Below are positions 29,718-52,950 of a DNA stretch of 64,000 bases, piece by piece. The DNA comes from Luscinia megarhynchos (Eukaryota > Chordata > Aves > Passeriformes > Turdidae), in NCBI GenBank assembly GCA_034336665.1, contig CM067568.1, forward strand, positions 8,453,165 to 8,517,164, read 5' to 3'. Position numbers and translations under genes: made by a program. The number at the start of each line of letters is the position of its first letter. Positions within the stretch are counted from its first letter, which is position 1. The notes beneath the pieces are model-generated. The model had not been told where the DNA came from and did not search any database. It was given only the letters and a program-made list of their open reading frames with translations.

Positions 29718-32700
29718 TCACGGCATTCCAGGCACACCTGGCACCTGGAAGCTGGGGCTGTCCGATGGCACTGCAGAGGGATCCTCATTCCTGGGGGATC
29801 CCTGAGCCTCAGGGCTGCCCGTGGGATCAGGGGGGGCTGTGGCCTCATGGAGGGGCTCGGGGGGCACAGTGGGTGCCAAGGGATATCCAGAGGGATTTGC
29901 AATGGTTGGAGGGGGCTTCCCAGCACCCCAAATCCCCGGAGAGGGGCCAAGGGGGAGTGTGGTGGGAAGCAGGAGCTGAGCCAGGCGGTAGCGGTGGTGT
30001 TGAGGGGTGCCAGGGGGTGAATCTTCAGGGACTGGGGACTGGGATGAGAATGGAGGTGAGGTTAGGGAGTGGGATGAGGATGGAGATGAGGATGAGGATG
30101 GAGATGAGGATGGGGACTGGGATGAGGATGGGGACAGGTCTCTGTCCTGCAGCGGGAGTCGGACGTCTGTGGCTGATGGAGGGAGGATTTTGGTCAGCAC
30201 CCACCTCTTTCCCAGGAACCCCCAGTCTGGAGGCGGCACATCCAAGTGCCCGGGGATGGATGTGGGGATCCCATTACCTGGGCAGGATGGGCAGCAGCCC
30301 ACGGGCAGAGTGGGGGGCTCCGAGCAGGAGCGGGGACACGGCCTCTCCTCACAGCTCACCTCTCCAAGCTGGAGAAACAGGGATCGGCCAGTCTGCCAGC
30401 CCTTCCTGGTACTGGCACAGGCACTCCATGGACACGGGCATCCCACGGGAATGGGCGGGAGGTCTCACCTGGCATGTGCAGCGGGTACAGGGCTGACCCT
30501 CGGGAATGAAGCTCTGGCCGTTCTCCACCTTCCTGCCCTGGTAGTTGCAGTCTGCAGGGACCAAGGTCCAGAGGGGGTTTTGGGGCACTCAGGGGGATTT
30601 TGGAGGGTTCAGGGGGATTTTGGGGACCCACCCAAGCTCGTACCCTCACAGACGGGGCAGCACCGACCCTCGGGGTGGAAGGGGTAGGAGCACACGATGG
30701 CACATTCCAGAGGCGAGCAGGCCACCGAGCCCAGCTGCGAGAGACGGGAGAGACCCCCGAGGGCCGGGCGTTAGGAGCCCCGGAGCGCCCCCGGAGCTTT
30801 TCCCTGCAACGGAGCCAAAAACCGGGCTTCAGCCCACGGGGTGGGAGCTACAAATCCTCTGGGAATGCCCGGCCCAGCCCTCACCAGGCAGATGCAGCTC
30901 AGGCAGGGATCCAGCGCCGACGGGAAGGTCTCGTTGTTGGAAAAGATCCTCCCCATGTAGGTGCAGCCTGCGGGGAGAGGGGCTCAGGCGGTCCCCGGGC
31001 AGCTCAGAATCCCGGAATTCCGGGCGCGCCCTCACCTGCGGAGCAGTCGGGGCAGCACTGCCCGGGAATGCGGATGGGATACGGACACGTCTCCAAGCAA
31101 TCCGTGCGCTGGCAGCTCACGGAGCCGTCTGCCTGCAGGCGGGAACACCCTGACAGACACCTCGGGATTCCCAAACCCGCCGGATTTGGGGGATTTGGGG
31201 CCTGCCAGGCCACGGGCATCCTGAGGATGGGAATGGGGCAGGAGCCGTGCGCTGGGGCAGGAATAGGGAAGAGGGAATGAAGCAGAGCAGGTTCTCATTC
31301 ACCTGGCAGATGCATAACTCACAGGGATCGCCCGGAGACCAGATCTGTCCAACGGGAAACTCCACGCCGTTGTCATCCAGGAAGCAACCTGGGTAGGATC
31401 CCTGTTCCCAGCTGTCCCCAATAAAATCTACTCTTCCTGTCCCCAGGGGTTCCCTAAATTCCACTCTCCCTGTTCCTAGGTATTCCTCATCTGCCACCCT
31501 CCCCATCATCAAGTATCCCCACATCCCACCTGTGTCCTCCACATCCCAGCTGTGCCCCCTCATCCCACCCTGCCCTTTCCCTCATGCCATTTCCAAATAT
31601 CCCAACATCCCACTCTCCTCATTCCCAAGTGTCCTCCACATCTTCTATCCCAGCTGCTCTACCCATGCCATGCCATTCCCCTTTCCCCCAGTTTTTCCCC
31701 CCATCCCTCTCCCTGCCCATTCCCAGCCATGTCCCTCATCCCGACTCACCGGCAGGGGCCGGAGGGTCCCGACAGGTGGAGCAGCACTGCCCAGGACCCA
31801 GGTGCCGCTGGTGCTGGGGACAATCCAGCATGGGGCAGGGAGTGAAGGAACATTCCACCTCTCCTCCCTGGGAACATGGGAATGGGTCACCTGCTGTCCC
31901 TGCCATCAGCCCTGAGCAAAGCTGGGATGGCCCCAGCAACTACAGGCAAGCACTGGATTATCCCTGGGGATCCTCATCCCTGGGGACATCCAGGACCCAC
32001 CTGGCAGACACAGGTGGTGCAGTCGTCCCCATCCAGGCTGAAGCGGGCTCCATGCACGTACGTGCGTCCCCGGAAATGGCACTTTTCTGGAAAAAGGGGA
32101 AGCAGCGGGCTGGAGAGCCAAGCACGGCTCCTCCCTAACCCCCAGCCCAGCCCAGGGGTCCTCACACCCCCAGACTAGGGGTCCTGGGATCACCTGGATT
32201 GCAGGAGCAGCAGTCAGCTGCAGAGGGGCTGGGGCAGGATCCTGCGGGGCATTCCGGGGAGAGGCAGGAGACATTCCCGGCCTGTGGAGGGGAGCGTGGG
32301 GCTGGGAAAGAGGGCCCTGATTCCCCATGGAGGGATGATGGGAGGGTGTCACCCGCTCCAGAACATCCCAATCCATGGTTGAGCCAGGATGCAGGATGAG
32401 GATCCCCAGGGATAAGGGTCTCCAGGGCTGGGAGGTTCCCAGGGATGAGGGGGGATTTTCCCATCCCAATCCAACTCACCAAGCAGACACAGATGGTGCA
32501 ATTCCCATCGGATGGGGAGAAGACATCGCCATCATCCCTGGCCACCCCCTCGTGCAGGCACCCTGTGAGCCATGGGGATCAGGGGTGTCCCCCTGGGAAT
32601 TCAAGGGGGGGGCCATCCTGGGAACTGGGGGAATGGGGCGGTGGGACTCACCTGTGCAGGTGGGGCAGCAACCCCCAGCCGGAGCGGGAAGTGGGTGGGA

Positions 32701-35264
32701 GCAGGGAACAGAGCAGCTCACCGTGTCACAGAGGACTTGTCCCCCCTGCCAGGACATGTGGTGGCTCATCCCAAGTCAGGATGGTGCCATGGGAAGGGGT
32801 GGGAGGATGGGATGCTCACCTGGCAGGTGCAGCTCTGGCATCCTGGCTCTGTCCAGCGAGCGCCGGGCTCCCGAGGGATTCCCCGGTGCCAACAACGACG
32901 GGATGGTGGGATGGAGGTGCTGGGGGCTCCCATGGCACGTGGGGATGGCTCCGGGGACAGGGATGGGGAGGAGGGAGGGAACTGAGTACCAGGAGGTGCC
33001 ACAGGGAGGTGGGGAGAGGGGGAGCCCCTCGGGAGCAGGTGGGAGCTGGGAGGGAGCAGGACAAGGGTGGGTGGATGCTGCAGGGATTGCAGGATGGGCG
33101 ACGGGGCCAGGAGAGATTTGGGGTACCCTAGGAAGGAAATCAGGAAGGCAGAGCCATCACTTGGGGCAGGCAGGGAAATGGGAGCATGGCACTCTGCTGC
33201 CCCCAGGCAGGAGAAAGGACATGGATACCTTCACAGGACACCCTGTCCGCGCTGAGCCGGTATCCGGGGCGGCAAGAGCAGCGGAAGCTGCCGGGAATGT
33301 TGTGGCAGCTGTGCTGGCAGGAGTGGCGTGTGCCAGGCCGCCGGCACTCGTCCACATCTGTGGGATAAGGGAATGGACATCTTCATCCCTTGGGATTTGT
33401 GGCACCAGGGAAGGGAGTCTGGCTTGTGCCCACAGGCTCACAGCCACCTGCATCCCTTTGGGATTCATGGCATGGAGAGTGACGGCAGTTAAGCATGGTA
33501 CTCACACATGCAGGGGCTCAATGACCACCTCCATCCCTTGGGATTCATGGCATGGAGAGGGAGGGAGGTCTGACACGGTGCTCAGGGGCTCGGGACTGAT
33601 GGGAAGGGCCCCATCCCGGTGCTCACCTACGCAGGAATGCCGGTTCCCGTGGAGATGGTATCCGGGCCGGCAGGAGCAGCGGTAGCTGCCCACGCTGTTC
33701 TCGCAGCGGTGCTGGCACGGCGTGGCCTGGCATTCATCCATGTCTGGGGGTTGGGATGAGGGTCAGGATCCCTTGGGAGCCCCGGCCGCCCCCCTGGGAC
33801 CCCGCGCACCCCGGCAGCTGCGGCGGTCAGCAGAGAGCTCCCGGCCGGCTCCGCACTCGCAGGCGAACCCGCCCTCCGTGTTCACGCACGTCCCCTCGCA
33901 GGCCGCGCTCTGGCACTCATCGATGTCTGGGGGACACGGGAACGGTCAGGTTTGGGGTGTGAACAGCGGGATGCCCACTCCCATTGGGATGTACCACGCC
34001 CGCTCACCGGTGCAGCGGACGCCGTTGGCCGTCTCGGCCATGGAGAAGCCGACGGGACACACGCGGGCGACCTCCTGGCAGCCACCGTGGTTACAGGACA
34101 GGTCACAGCCGTACTCTCCGCAAGTTCCTGGTGGCTCTGGAACACAGACAGGGCGTCCACAGGGCACCCATGCCACCCCAGGACCACCCGCTTCCCATCC
34201 TGTTCCATGGATGCCCCAGGGGTGGGCACAGTGCTGAGAAGTGACAAGGAGCCGTGGTCACCTCCGTCTGCTGGGATTTATGGCAGAGAGGGAAGAGGGT
34301 TGGGCGCAGTGCCCACGGGTTCATGGCCATCTCCATCCCTTGGGATTCATGGCGTGGAGAGGGACATTGTGCATCTGGCATAGCTGCTTTTCTCAGTACC
34401 TGGGCAGGTGATTCCCTGCTCTCCATCCGGGCACATGCAAAGGTTGGGAGCGATGCAGGAGCCACCACCGCAGCCGAAGGAGCAGAGTGCTGTGGGAATG
34501 GGAACAGGAGCTCTGGGAATGGGAACAGGACCCCCACGAGACCCCCAGAGCCCCCTACTCACGCAGGGTGCACTTCCCGCTGCCCGGGGACAGCATCCAG
34601 CCGGGACAACATCCGCTGCCGGAGCCTGGGAAGCAGACGTGGGGCCCCACGCGGCGCCTGTGGGACATCAGAGCCTGAGGCCACCCTGTCCTGAGCCCCC
34701 TGCATGGAGCAAAGGTCCCAGGAAAGCAAGGACAGGGGGACAACCAGAGCTGTCATGATGTGTCCGTGTACCGGGGATCAGAGTGCAGCACGGATCAGAG
34801 GACGGTAGGATAAGGTGGGACAGAGAGGGGACAGCCACTTTCCAGCCATCCCGAACGTCCCAGCACGTGGTGACAGGAGAAGCGTCCCCCGGCTGGACGG
34901 GGATACAGGGGAGCAGGACGGGGATGAGGGGACAAGGACGGGGATGTGGGGACAAGGAGAGGGATGCGGGGAGCAGTGTCATGCTCCCCTGGACCGGGGA
35001 AGAGGGAGGGAATTGCGGGGTGCCAGCCCCTCCTGCTGGGAGCCCTCCGGCCAAGCCCTCCTGCAGCTGGAGGCAGGGATAGCCGGAGCTCAGCACGTTG
35101 CCCGTCCCAGGTGTAGCTGGAAGAGGGAGAAGGAAAAGAGGGGGATCCAGCTACCTCTCCACGGCAAAGCTGGCCGGCTTCTTCCTCGCGGGATACACCC
35201 TGCCCTGGCCGCTGGAGAGGAACAGGGACACACAGGCAGCCTGGAAGAGCAGCTCCACCAACAT
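29718..35264 (-). CDS. VWCE: VWCE, secreted EGF and VWFC domain protein, 20 coding exons
   Basis: Exons in transcript order: 35264-35155, 34657-34563, 34489-34400, 34136-34008, 33926-33810, 33743-33627, 33357-33229, 33127-32820, 32745-32652, 32562-32480, 32281-32194, 32086-32001, 31867-31750, 31388-31303, 31132-31036, 30967-30885, 30734-30644, 30551-30469, 30368-30278, 30166-29718. Phases agree and give 847 aa (human 955). The order is signal peptide, Cys-rich EMI-like and EGF modules, three Ca-binding EGF domains (DIDEC, MDEC, DVDEC), a Pro/Ser linker, then about six VWFC modules with CxxCxC and CCPxC patterns. Each VWFC module is split across two exons. A Ser/Pro/Thr-rich tail follows. VWCE (URG11) is a secreted, chordin-like protein, so BMP-type ligand binding is expected for the fold but unproven. 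The shorter length is mostly in the linker and tail. No frame breaks were found. Confidence 0.92.
30048..30140. repeat. GATGAG/GATGGG repeat coding the VWCE serine-rich tail
   Basis: Plus-strand GATGAGGATGGAGATGAGGA-type units, 6 and 12 bases long, lie within the last VWCE exon. On the coding strand they give runs of Ser with Pro (SPSSS repeats). This is probably a length-variable segment. Confidence 0.75.
31400..31740. repeat. C/T-rich degenerate repeat in VWCE intron
   Basis: Recurring CATCCCAC, CTCCACATC and TTCCC phrases at loose 15-30 base spacing fill this intron between exons 31867-31750 and 31388-31303. No gene is visible. Confidence 0.45.
33440..33600. repeat. ~80-bp intronic repeat, tandem copies, in VWCE
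   Basis: A core CATCCCTTGGGATTCATGGC-ATGGAGAG occurs at 33451-33479 and 33531-33559, 80 bases apart. A diverged copy starts near 33383. The segment between cores is also similar. It lies between two EGF exons. Confidence 0.75.
34245..34375. repeat. Further copies of the VWCE intronic repeat
   Basis: The same core as at 33451 and 33531 recurs at 34333-34361, with a diverged copy at 34262-34290. It lies in a different VWCE intron, about 0.8 kb away. Confidence 0.7.
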
Positions 35265-36772
35265 GACAGGCGGCTCCAGCACGTCCCGGCGCCCGCCTTC
35301 CCGCCTGCCTTCCCGCTGGCCCTTGGCCCTGCTCCTCCTCCTCCCGCCGAGCCGGGAACAATGCGGGATTGGAGGGGGGCGAGAGCGGGGGGGTCGCCAG
35401 CGGCACCCACCCACCCTCCCCCAAACCCACACGGGGGGTCTGGAGTCACCCCAGGGTTGTCCCGTTCAACTGGGGCGAGCGGTGGCATCCCGGCCATTCC
35501 TGCCCTGGCTGCGGGCCGGGGAACGGGGTCCCCCCTCGGTATGGGAAGCAGCGGGAAAGGCGTCCCCCCTTCTCTCCTTTCCCACATCTGGCAAAGCTCC
35601 GGCATGGCCTCTCCCCACCCCTCCTCCTCCTCCTCCTTCTCCTGGAGGCGCTGGGCCGCCTTCCCAGCCCTGCACGGGGACCCACGCGGCGGAGAAAGGG
35701 GCCGAGTGGAGCCGGGATGGTGGGATGCATCCAGGAGGGAGAGGGATGCTGCAGGAGACCCCGCTCCGGTGACCCCCAGATTCTCCCCCAGCCCCGTGGC
35801 CCCATCCCAGGGCAGGGAATGAAGCGAAGGTCGGAGGCAGGTAAATGATTGATCCCATGGAGCAAAGGGTGCTGCTGCCTCCAAAATTCCCAATCCAGCA
35901 TGGATTTCTCCCACAAAATCCTGCCCAAGGGTTGGGATCACCCAGGCAAGACATAGCCCCTTCCAAATGAAAACCGGGGTCATGCCGGTTTTTTGGGAAC
36001 CCAATGCAGCCACAGGGAGCTCCTGTCCTAAGGGAACATGATCCCAAATTCCTGGGAGGCAGCTCAGTAATAACCAGTGTCAGTGAATAAACAATGATCC
36101 AGCCCTGGCCAGCTTTTATCCCAAAAAAAGCAGGGTGCCAACCACCCCCAGCTTTGGTTGGGAAAGGAGAGTGCTTCCAGGATCTGGGCTGTGCTGCTCC
36201 CTGGGCCTCCCAAAATTTGGGAACAGGCGGCTCCAGGCAGGTAAACAGAGGCAATAAAAGCAGCAGCAGAGTCCAAGGTCACTCCCTGCTCCCCCAGCTC
36301 TCGGAAGAGATGTCCAAATATAGCCCTGTCCCTGCGGCCTCCTCTGAAAATATGGGATGGAAGCAGGAGCCAGGGATGCTTCCAGCACAAGCTGTCTCTG
36401 GGAGGGAAGGATTTGGGAAAAACCCACATGGAATGGGACTTGGGGTTACAGGGGAGATCCCGGCTGGGGAGAGCATGGAAAGATCCAGGATAACCCCCAA
36501 ATTCCATGAGAGATGTGAAGGAGTTGGGAGACCAGGAGAACAATTAATGAGTAGCCAGAGGCTGGAAAATCCAGCTTTTGCGAAAATTTCCATTACAATC
36601 TGCTCTCCAGGCACTCACAGTGCCACTGGCAACCAGGCAAGGAACTAAAATTTCCTACAAATCCAAGAAAAGCCAGAAAAATGCACCTGGAAAACAGGTG
36701 TCCCCAAGATCCCAGAGCCGAGGACATGGATATCATCATTCCTCAGGACACAGATCTTTCCTCTTGGACTAC
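35265..36772. other. VWCE upstream region and spacer to DDB1
   Basis: No gene was found. The first 450 bases are CpG-containing and C/T-rich and should hold the VWCE promoter; no TATA box or clear transcription start is seen. The remainder to 36772 has no recognisable gene or named repeat. Confidence 0.5.
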
Positions 36773-36778
36773 TTTATT
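36773..36778 (-). terminator. DDB1 polyadenylation signal
   Basis: Plus-strand TTTATT is AATAAA on the DDB1 strand, giving a 3' UTR of about 475 bases. Confidence 0.75.
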
Positions 36779-37250
36779 TGGTAAAACTCCGAAATCAGCA
36801 ACAGCTTGAACTCCCCTCCCTGAGCAAGGCATGGATCCTATGGAGAGAGTTATCCTGCTCAGCTCCAGCCTCCGCTGCTCCTCCAGCTTTGATTCCTCTT
36901 CCAAAAAACCACAAGGAATCAAAAATAAACCCAAAAAATGAGGATCAAAAGCGAAACCAAAAAGCCAAAAACGTAATAAAATATCTAAGGATACCAGGGA
37001 AAAGGGAATCGAGGCGAGGGCATCAGATCCCAGTGGATCAGCCAAGGAAAGGGACAGTTCTGGGCACAGCCAATTCTGCAGAATCCATGAATCCCAACAG
37101 GAGATGACCAACACCCCCCCCAAATTCCTAACAAGCTGCTGCCCCTGTGAGATTCCTCCTCCAGCCACTGCTGCCAGTGTTAGGCACAGCTGGGGAAGGA
37201 TTCCCTTGCACCATGTGGAGGGTAGGGGTAGGGAACAATCCCGAATCCTG

Positions 37251-48400
<11,150 letters not shown>

Positions 48401-48507
48401 GTTGGGGGAACCGGGAAGTCCCGGGGGGGGCGCGGGGGAAACCGGGGGGGAACGGAGAGCGCGGCCTCTCCGCCGCCGTCGCCGCCACTTCCGGGAAGTG
48501 AGCACTG

Positions 48508-48905
48508 GGCCGCTCTAGCCCGCCGAGAAGGCACGGGCAGGAGCAGACGAGACGGGCCGCTCTAGCCCGCTGGGAGGACCGTGAGGAGCAGACGAGAGGA
48601 GCCGCTCTAGCCCGCTGGGAGGACCGCGGAGAGCAGACGAGAGGAGCCGCTCTAGCCCGCTGGGAGGACCGCGGAGAGCAGACGAGAGGAGCCGCTCTAG
48701 CCCGCTGGGAGGACCGCGGAGAGCAGACGAGACGGGCCGCTCTAGCCCGCTGGGAGGACCGTGAGGAGCAGACGAGACGGGCCGCTCTAGCCCGCTGGGA
48801 GGACCGTGAGGAGCAGACGAGAGGAGCCGCTCTAGCCCGCTGGGAGGACCGCGGAGAGCAGACGAGACGGGCCGCTCTAGCCCGCTGGGAGGACCGCGGA
48901 GACCG
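48508..48905. repeat. 45-bp CpG-rich minisatellite, 9 copies, between DDB1 and TKFC
   Basis: The core GCCGCTCTAGCCCGC occurs at 48509, 48557, 48602, 48647, 48692, 48737, 48782, 48827 and 48872, a strict 45-base period after the first unit. Copies differ at a few sites: GACGGG versus GAGGAG, and ACCGTGAG versus ACCGCGGA. These variants alternate along the array. It begins just upstream of the probable DDB1 transcription start. Confidence 0.95.
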
Positions 48906-49109
48906 CAGGTGTGGAGGGGGATGCGCGACGGGTTTCCCCCAAAACTCGCGGGACCCGCGCTGATCCCACCCTGATCCCACACCGTATCCCAAAGGGAGGG
49001 TCCTGCAGCCCCCTCCCTGCAGCTCTGTGCTCCCCGAAAGCTGGGGTGGGGGTCCCCGCTGTGAGGGGGGAGTGTGGATCCATCCAGGGCCTGCGCTGAG
49101 AGGAGATCC

Positions 49110-49400
49110 CTGAAGGTGGGAGTCCCCCCATCTGGAAAAAATAAAGGGTTCTCTGTTTGGGAGGGGTTCCATCCTGATTTCCCGCCTCAAAAGGGGGTCC
49201 CTCTTTGACGGGGGGAGCCGTCACGGTCCTCTCATCCCAAAAAGGGGTCTCTGTTTAGAGGTTGTCCCATCCTGGTGCCTCATCCCAAAAGGGCAGCCTG
49301 GATGGGCGGGGCGGGGAGTGGTCTTATCCTGTCTCCTTATCCCAAAAGGAACTCCCTGCCTGGGGGGGTGTCCCTGTTTGGGGACAACTCCAACGCCAGC
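49110..49400. repeat. Degenerate ~60-bp repeat upstream of TKFC
   Basis: A motif of the type TCATCCCAAAAGGGG-TCTCTGTTT-GGGTGTCCC recurs about every 60 bases, four or five times, near 49140, 49190, 49240, 49290 and 49340. The units are diverged. Confidence 0.65.
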
Positions 49401-49565
49401 CCCACTCTCAGCAGACACTCCCCATAGCATCACCATCACACCAGACACCATCCCACCCCGCCCCCTTCCCAACCTCCCCTCTCCAGACCCGTCCTTTCCA
49501 GACTGGACCTTGCCCTCTTTCCGCACAGATTCTATCTTTGGATCCGAGTGCTGCGCTCTGCTCCG

Positions 49566-52500
49566 ATGGAGGTGAGCCTGGAGCCGGGGGGTTGTGATTC
49601 CTGTCAGGTTGCCATTCCTCCTTTTTCCATCCCACCGCTCCCCATTTTCCCCCTAGGTCCCAAAAAAACTGGTGACAACAGTGTCCGGCTGTGCTGATGA
49701 TGCTTTGGCCGGGCTGGTGGCCTGCAATCCCGGGCTCCGGCTTCTCCAGGGACACCGGGTGGTCCTTCGGGATGACCTGCTGGCCATCCGTGGCCGTGTG
49801 GCTCTGCTCTCCGGGGGGGGCTCCGGCCATGAGCCTGCCCACGCAGGTGAGACCCCTCTGTCCCACCTGTGCCCCCCACCCGCGGGCATGGTGCCGAGCC
49901 CCTTTCCCTCTCCCCAGGCTATGTCGGGAAGGGAATGCTGACCGGAGTGGTGGCCGGAGCCGTGTTTGCATCCCCGTCCGTGGGCAGTGTCCTGGCGGCC
50001 ATCCGAGCCGTGGCACAGGCTGGAGCAGGTTGGGAACACACCAGGGCGGAATTTTGGGGGTCCTCCCTCCAGTGGTGCGTCATTCCCATTGTCTCTACGT
50101 CCATCCTGCAGCCGGGATCCTGCTGATCGTGAAGAACTACACGGGGGACCGGCTGAATTTCGGGATGGCGCTGGAGCGGGCGCGGGCCGAGGGGGCCGAC
50201 GTGCGGATGGTGGTGGTGGGCGACGACTGCGCCTTCGCCACGCCGGGGAAAGCCGGGCGCCGCGGCATCTGCGGCACCGTCCTCATCCACAAGGTTCTGC
50301 TGGGACCCTTTGTGGGGATTTGGGGTGTTTTGGGGGATCACTCACCCGCTCTGCCCGGGACAGGTGGCGGGAGCTCTGGCCGAGGCAGGAGCGAGCTTGG
50401 ACGAGATTGAGAAGAAGGTGATGGCAGCTGCCAAAGTCATGGGTGTGTTGTGTTATCCCCATGGGAATGCTGTCCTGTGTACCCCAGGCGCTGAATCCCA
50501 AAGTGCCCCCAGTTTTAACAGAACGGTCCCACCTGCACAGGTACCCTGGGTCTCAGCCTGTCTCCCTGCAGCATCCCAGGATCCAAGCCCTCATTCCAGC
50601 TGGCTGAGGGATGAGATGGAGCTGGGGCTGGGTGAGGAGCAGCCCCTTGGTGTCCCCCTCGGGTCCCTGGAGGGCTTGAATATCCCTGCCCCCTGGAGGC
50701 GTCACCAGGGCTGGGATGTGACACAGCCCCGTCTCCGTAGGGATCCACGGCGAGGCTGGAGTGCAGAGGATGAAGGTGAGAGGGGAATTTTGCTGCTGCC
50801 TTCCCATTCCCAGATCCCCTTATTCCCACACCTCCCCGCTCTGCACTTCCCCTTGATTCTTCTCCAGGTGCTGCCAGCGGATAAGGCCGTGGAGACGATG
50901 CTGAAGCACATGACAGATCCATCCAACGCTTCCAACCTGTCTCTGACCCCTGGTGAGCCCCCCAGGACCCTCTGTGCTCCTCCAAATCCCCTGGATCCCA
51001 GTCTCATCCTGCCCTCCATCCTGCAGGATCCTCTGTGGTGCTCGTGGTGAACAACCTGGGCGGACTGTCTTGCCTGGAGTTGGGAATTGTGGCTGGAGCT
51101 GCTGTGCGCTGCCTGGGTGAGTGCAGAGGGGAGCTTGGGATCCCATTTCCTGGCTCTGGCCACTCTGGAATGCCCCCTGTCTCGATCCTGGATGCCACAG
51201 AGAAGCGAGGTGTCCGCATCGCCCGGGCCTTGGTGGGATCCTTCATGACAGCGCTGGAAATGGCCGGAGTCTCCCTCACCCTCATGCTGGTGGATGAGGA
51301 GCTGGTGAGGCTGATCGGTGAGTTCCCAGTGGGAATGTGACTGGGATTGGGGCACAAGGGTTTCCACGTGCTGGGTGACAGGACACAAGGTCAGTGGGAC
51401 ATCTAGGGGTGGAGTTCATGGACACTGCGTGTCCCGTTGAGGATCCAGTAGGATCCTGAGCCACCACACGTCTCCGGCTCTTCCAGACGCGAAGACCACG
51501 GCCATGGCATGGCCCAACCTTGTCGCAGGACCGGCGACCACCCAGAGGGAGGAGGTGCCAGCACCCACAGAGGCACCCAGGAAGCTGCAGGATGAGACTG
51601 GAACTGGTACAGAGCTCCCATCCCTGGTCACGCCCCTCTGTGACTCCGTTTCCCTCGGGAATGTGCAGGGATGCATCTCCTCTCCGCAGGGCCCGGCTCG
51701 GCGCGGGTGCAGCGGGTCCTGCAGCGGGTGTGCAGCACCCTGCTGGATATGCAGGATAAGCTCAATGAGCTGGATCGGGGAGCAGGCGACGGGGATTGCG
51801 GCCACACACACGCCCGGGCTGCCCAAGGTGGGTGTGGGGGGCCACTATCCGGGGAATTGTGGGGAATGCTACCACAGTGGCACCTCCAAGGAGCGGGGAG
51901 TTCCTCAGGACATCCCTTCTTCGGATTAAGGAAATCTGGGGTGACCCTTCTTGTCATTGTATCCTGGAATGCCTCTGCATCCATGGCAGCTTCCCTATGG
52001 AACTGAGAGCTGTCCCTGCTTGTCCCCAGGAGGGACAGGGGACTCCAGGGCCACCCCCATCCCATTGCCCCTTCCATTCCCACAGCCATCCAGGCATGGA
52101 TGCGCTCCCGGCCGCCTCCGGCTGCCCCGGCCCAGCTGCTCTCCGCCCTGGCTGATGTGCTGCTGGAGCAGATGGGAGGCTCCTCTGGAGTGGTGAGTGG
52201 GAATGGGGATGGAAATGGGAATGGGGGAACACACCTGGCCATGTTTCCAGGATGGGATTGATGGTATTCCCAAAGCTCTACGGGCTCTTCCTGACGGCGG
52301 CTGCCCAGAGCCTGCGCGGCCGCAGCGATTTCCCAGCGTGGGCTGATGCCATGGATGCCGGGATTGAGGCCATGCAGAGGTCAGTGCTGGGGCTGTGGAA
52401 TCCCAATTCCCCTTGGGAATCCCAATCCCCCCTGAATTTCCCTGCATCCCGCACAGGTATGGAGGAGCTGCGCCAGGAGACCGGACAATGGTGAGTGCTG

Positions 52501-52945
52501 GAAGAGCCCAGGAGCCAGAAAGGCTTTCCAGGATGATGGCAGGGAGTTCCCACGTGGCCTCAGCCCTGGCTCCCAGACTAATTCCCACTTTTCCCAGCTG
52601 GATTCGCTGTTTGCAGCCGCGCAGGCTCTGCATTCCCTGCGCAGTCCTGGTGCCGACCCGCTCCAAGTGCTGGCGGCAGCTGTCCAGGTATGGAGAGCTG
52701 GGAGCTGGGATGGTGGGAACATTGGATGGGAATCCCTGCCATTATCCAGGAAAACACCCTGTTTTCCCTGGCAGAGTGCAGAGGCAGCAGCAGAGGCCAC
52801 CAGGCACATGGAGGCTGGGGCGGGCAGAGCCAGTTACATCCGCTCATCCCGGCTGGAGCAGCCCGATCCCGGGGCTGTGGCAGTGGCAGCAGTGCTGGGA
52901 GCAGTGCTGGAGGGGCTGCGGGACCCCCTGGGCACCTCCCAGTAA
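49566..52945 (+). CDS. TKFC: TKFC (DAK), triokinase / FMN cyclase, 17 coding exons
   Basis: Exons: 49566-49571, 49657-49846, 49918-50028, 50112-50293, 50364-50442, 50541-50631, 50741-50775, 50868-50952, 51027-51116, 51201-51317, 51487-51606, 51690-51827, 52086-52192, 52276-52379, 52457-52490, 52598-52687, 52775-52945; about 582 aa. The N-terminal DhaK domain has [12 protein letters not shown], and its substrate-binding His lies in [12 protein letters not shown] linker leads to the DhaL domain with the metal-binding [12 protein letters not shown] motif and a final GAGRASYI block. The enzyme phosphorylates dihydroxyacetone and glyceraldehyde (fructose catabolism) and cleaves FAD to cyclic FMN. 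One extra G in the GGG at 50608-50610 breaks the frame about ten codons before the active-site His. Homology resumes at once in the shifted frame, and exon length (91 instead of 90) shows the same. It is probably an assembly indel. Confidence 0.93.
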
Positions 52946-52950
52946 CGACA

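Larger units (their letters stand above)
48401..49565. promoter_or_regulatory. DDB1-TKFC head-to-head promoter region
   Basis: The divergent start codons are 1165 bases apart. A CpG-dense block at 48400-48500 carries an ETS-like CTTCCGGGAAG (48488-48498) next to the DDB1 start. A 45-bp CpG-rich minisatellite and a weaker G-rich repeat lie between that block and TKFC. No TATA box is evident on either side. The TKFC transcription start and any 5' UTR exon were not resolved. Confidence 0.6.

Noticed and set aside
48508..48905. Regular repeats considered as a CRISPR array
   Set aside because: Units are directly abutting with no unique spacers, there are no cas genes, and the window is a vertebrate chromosome.
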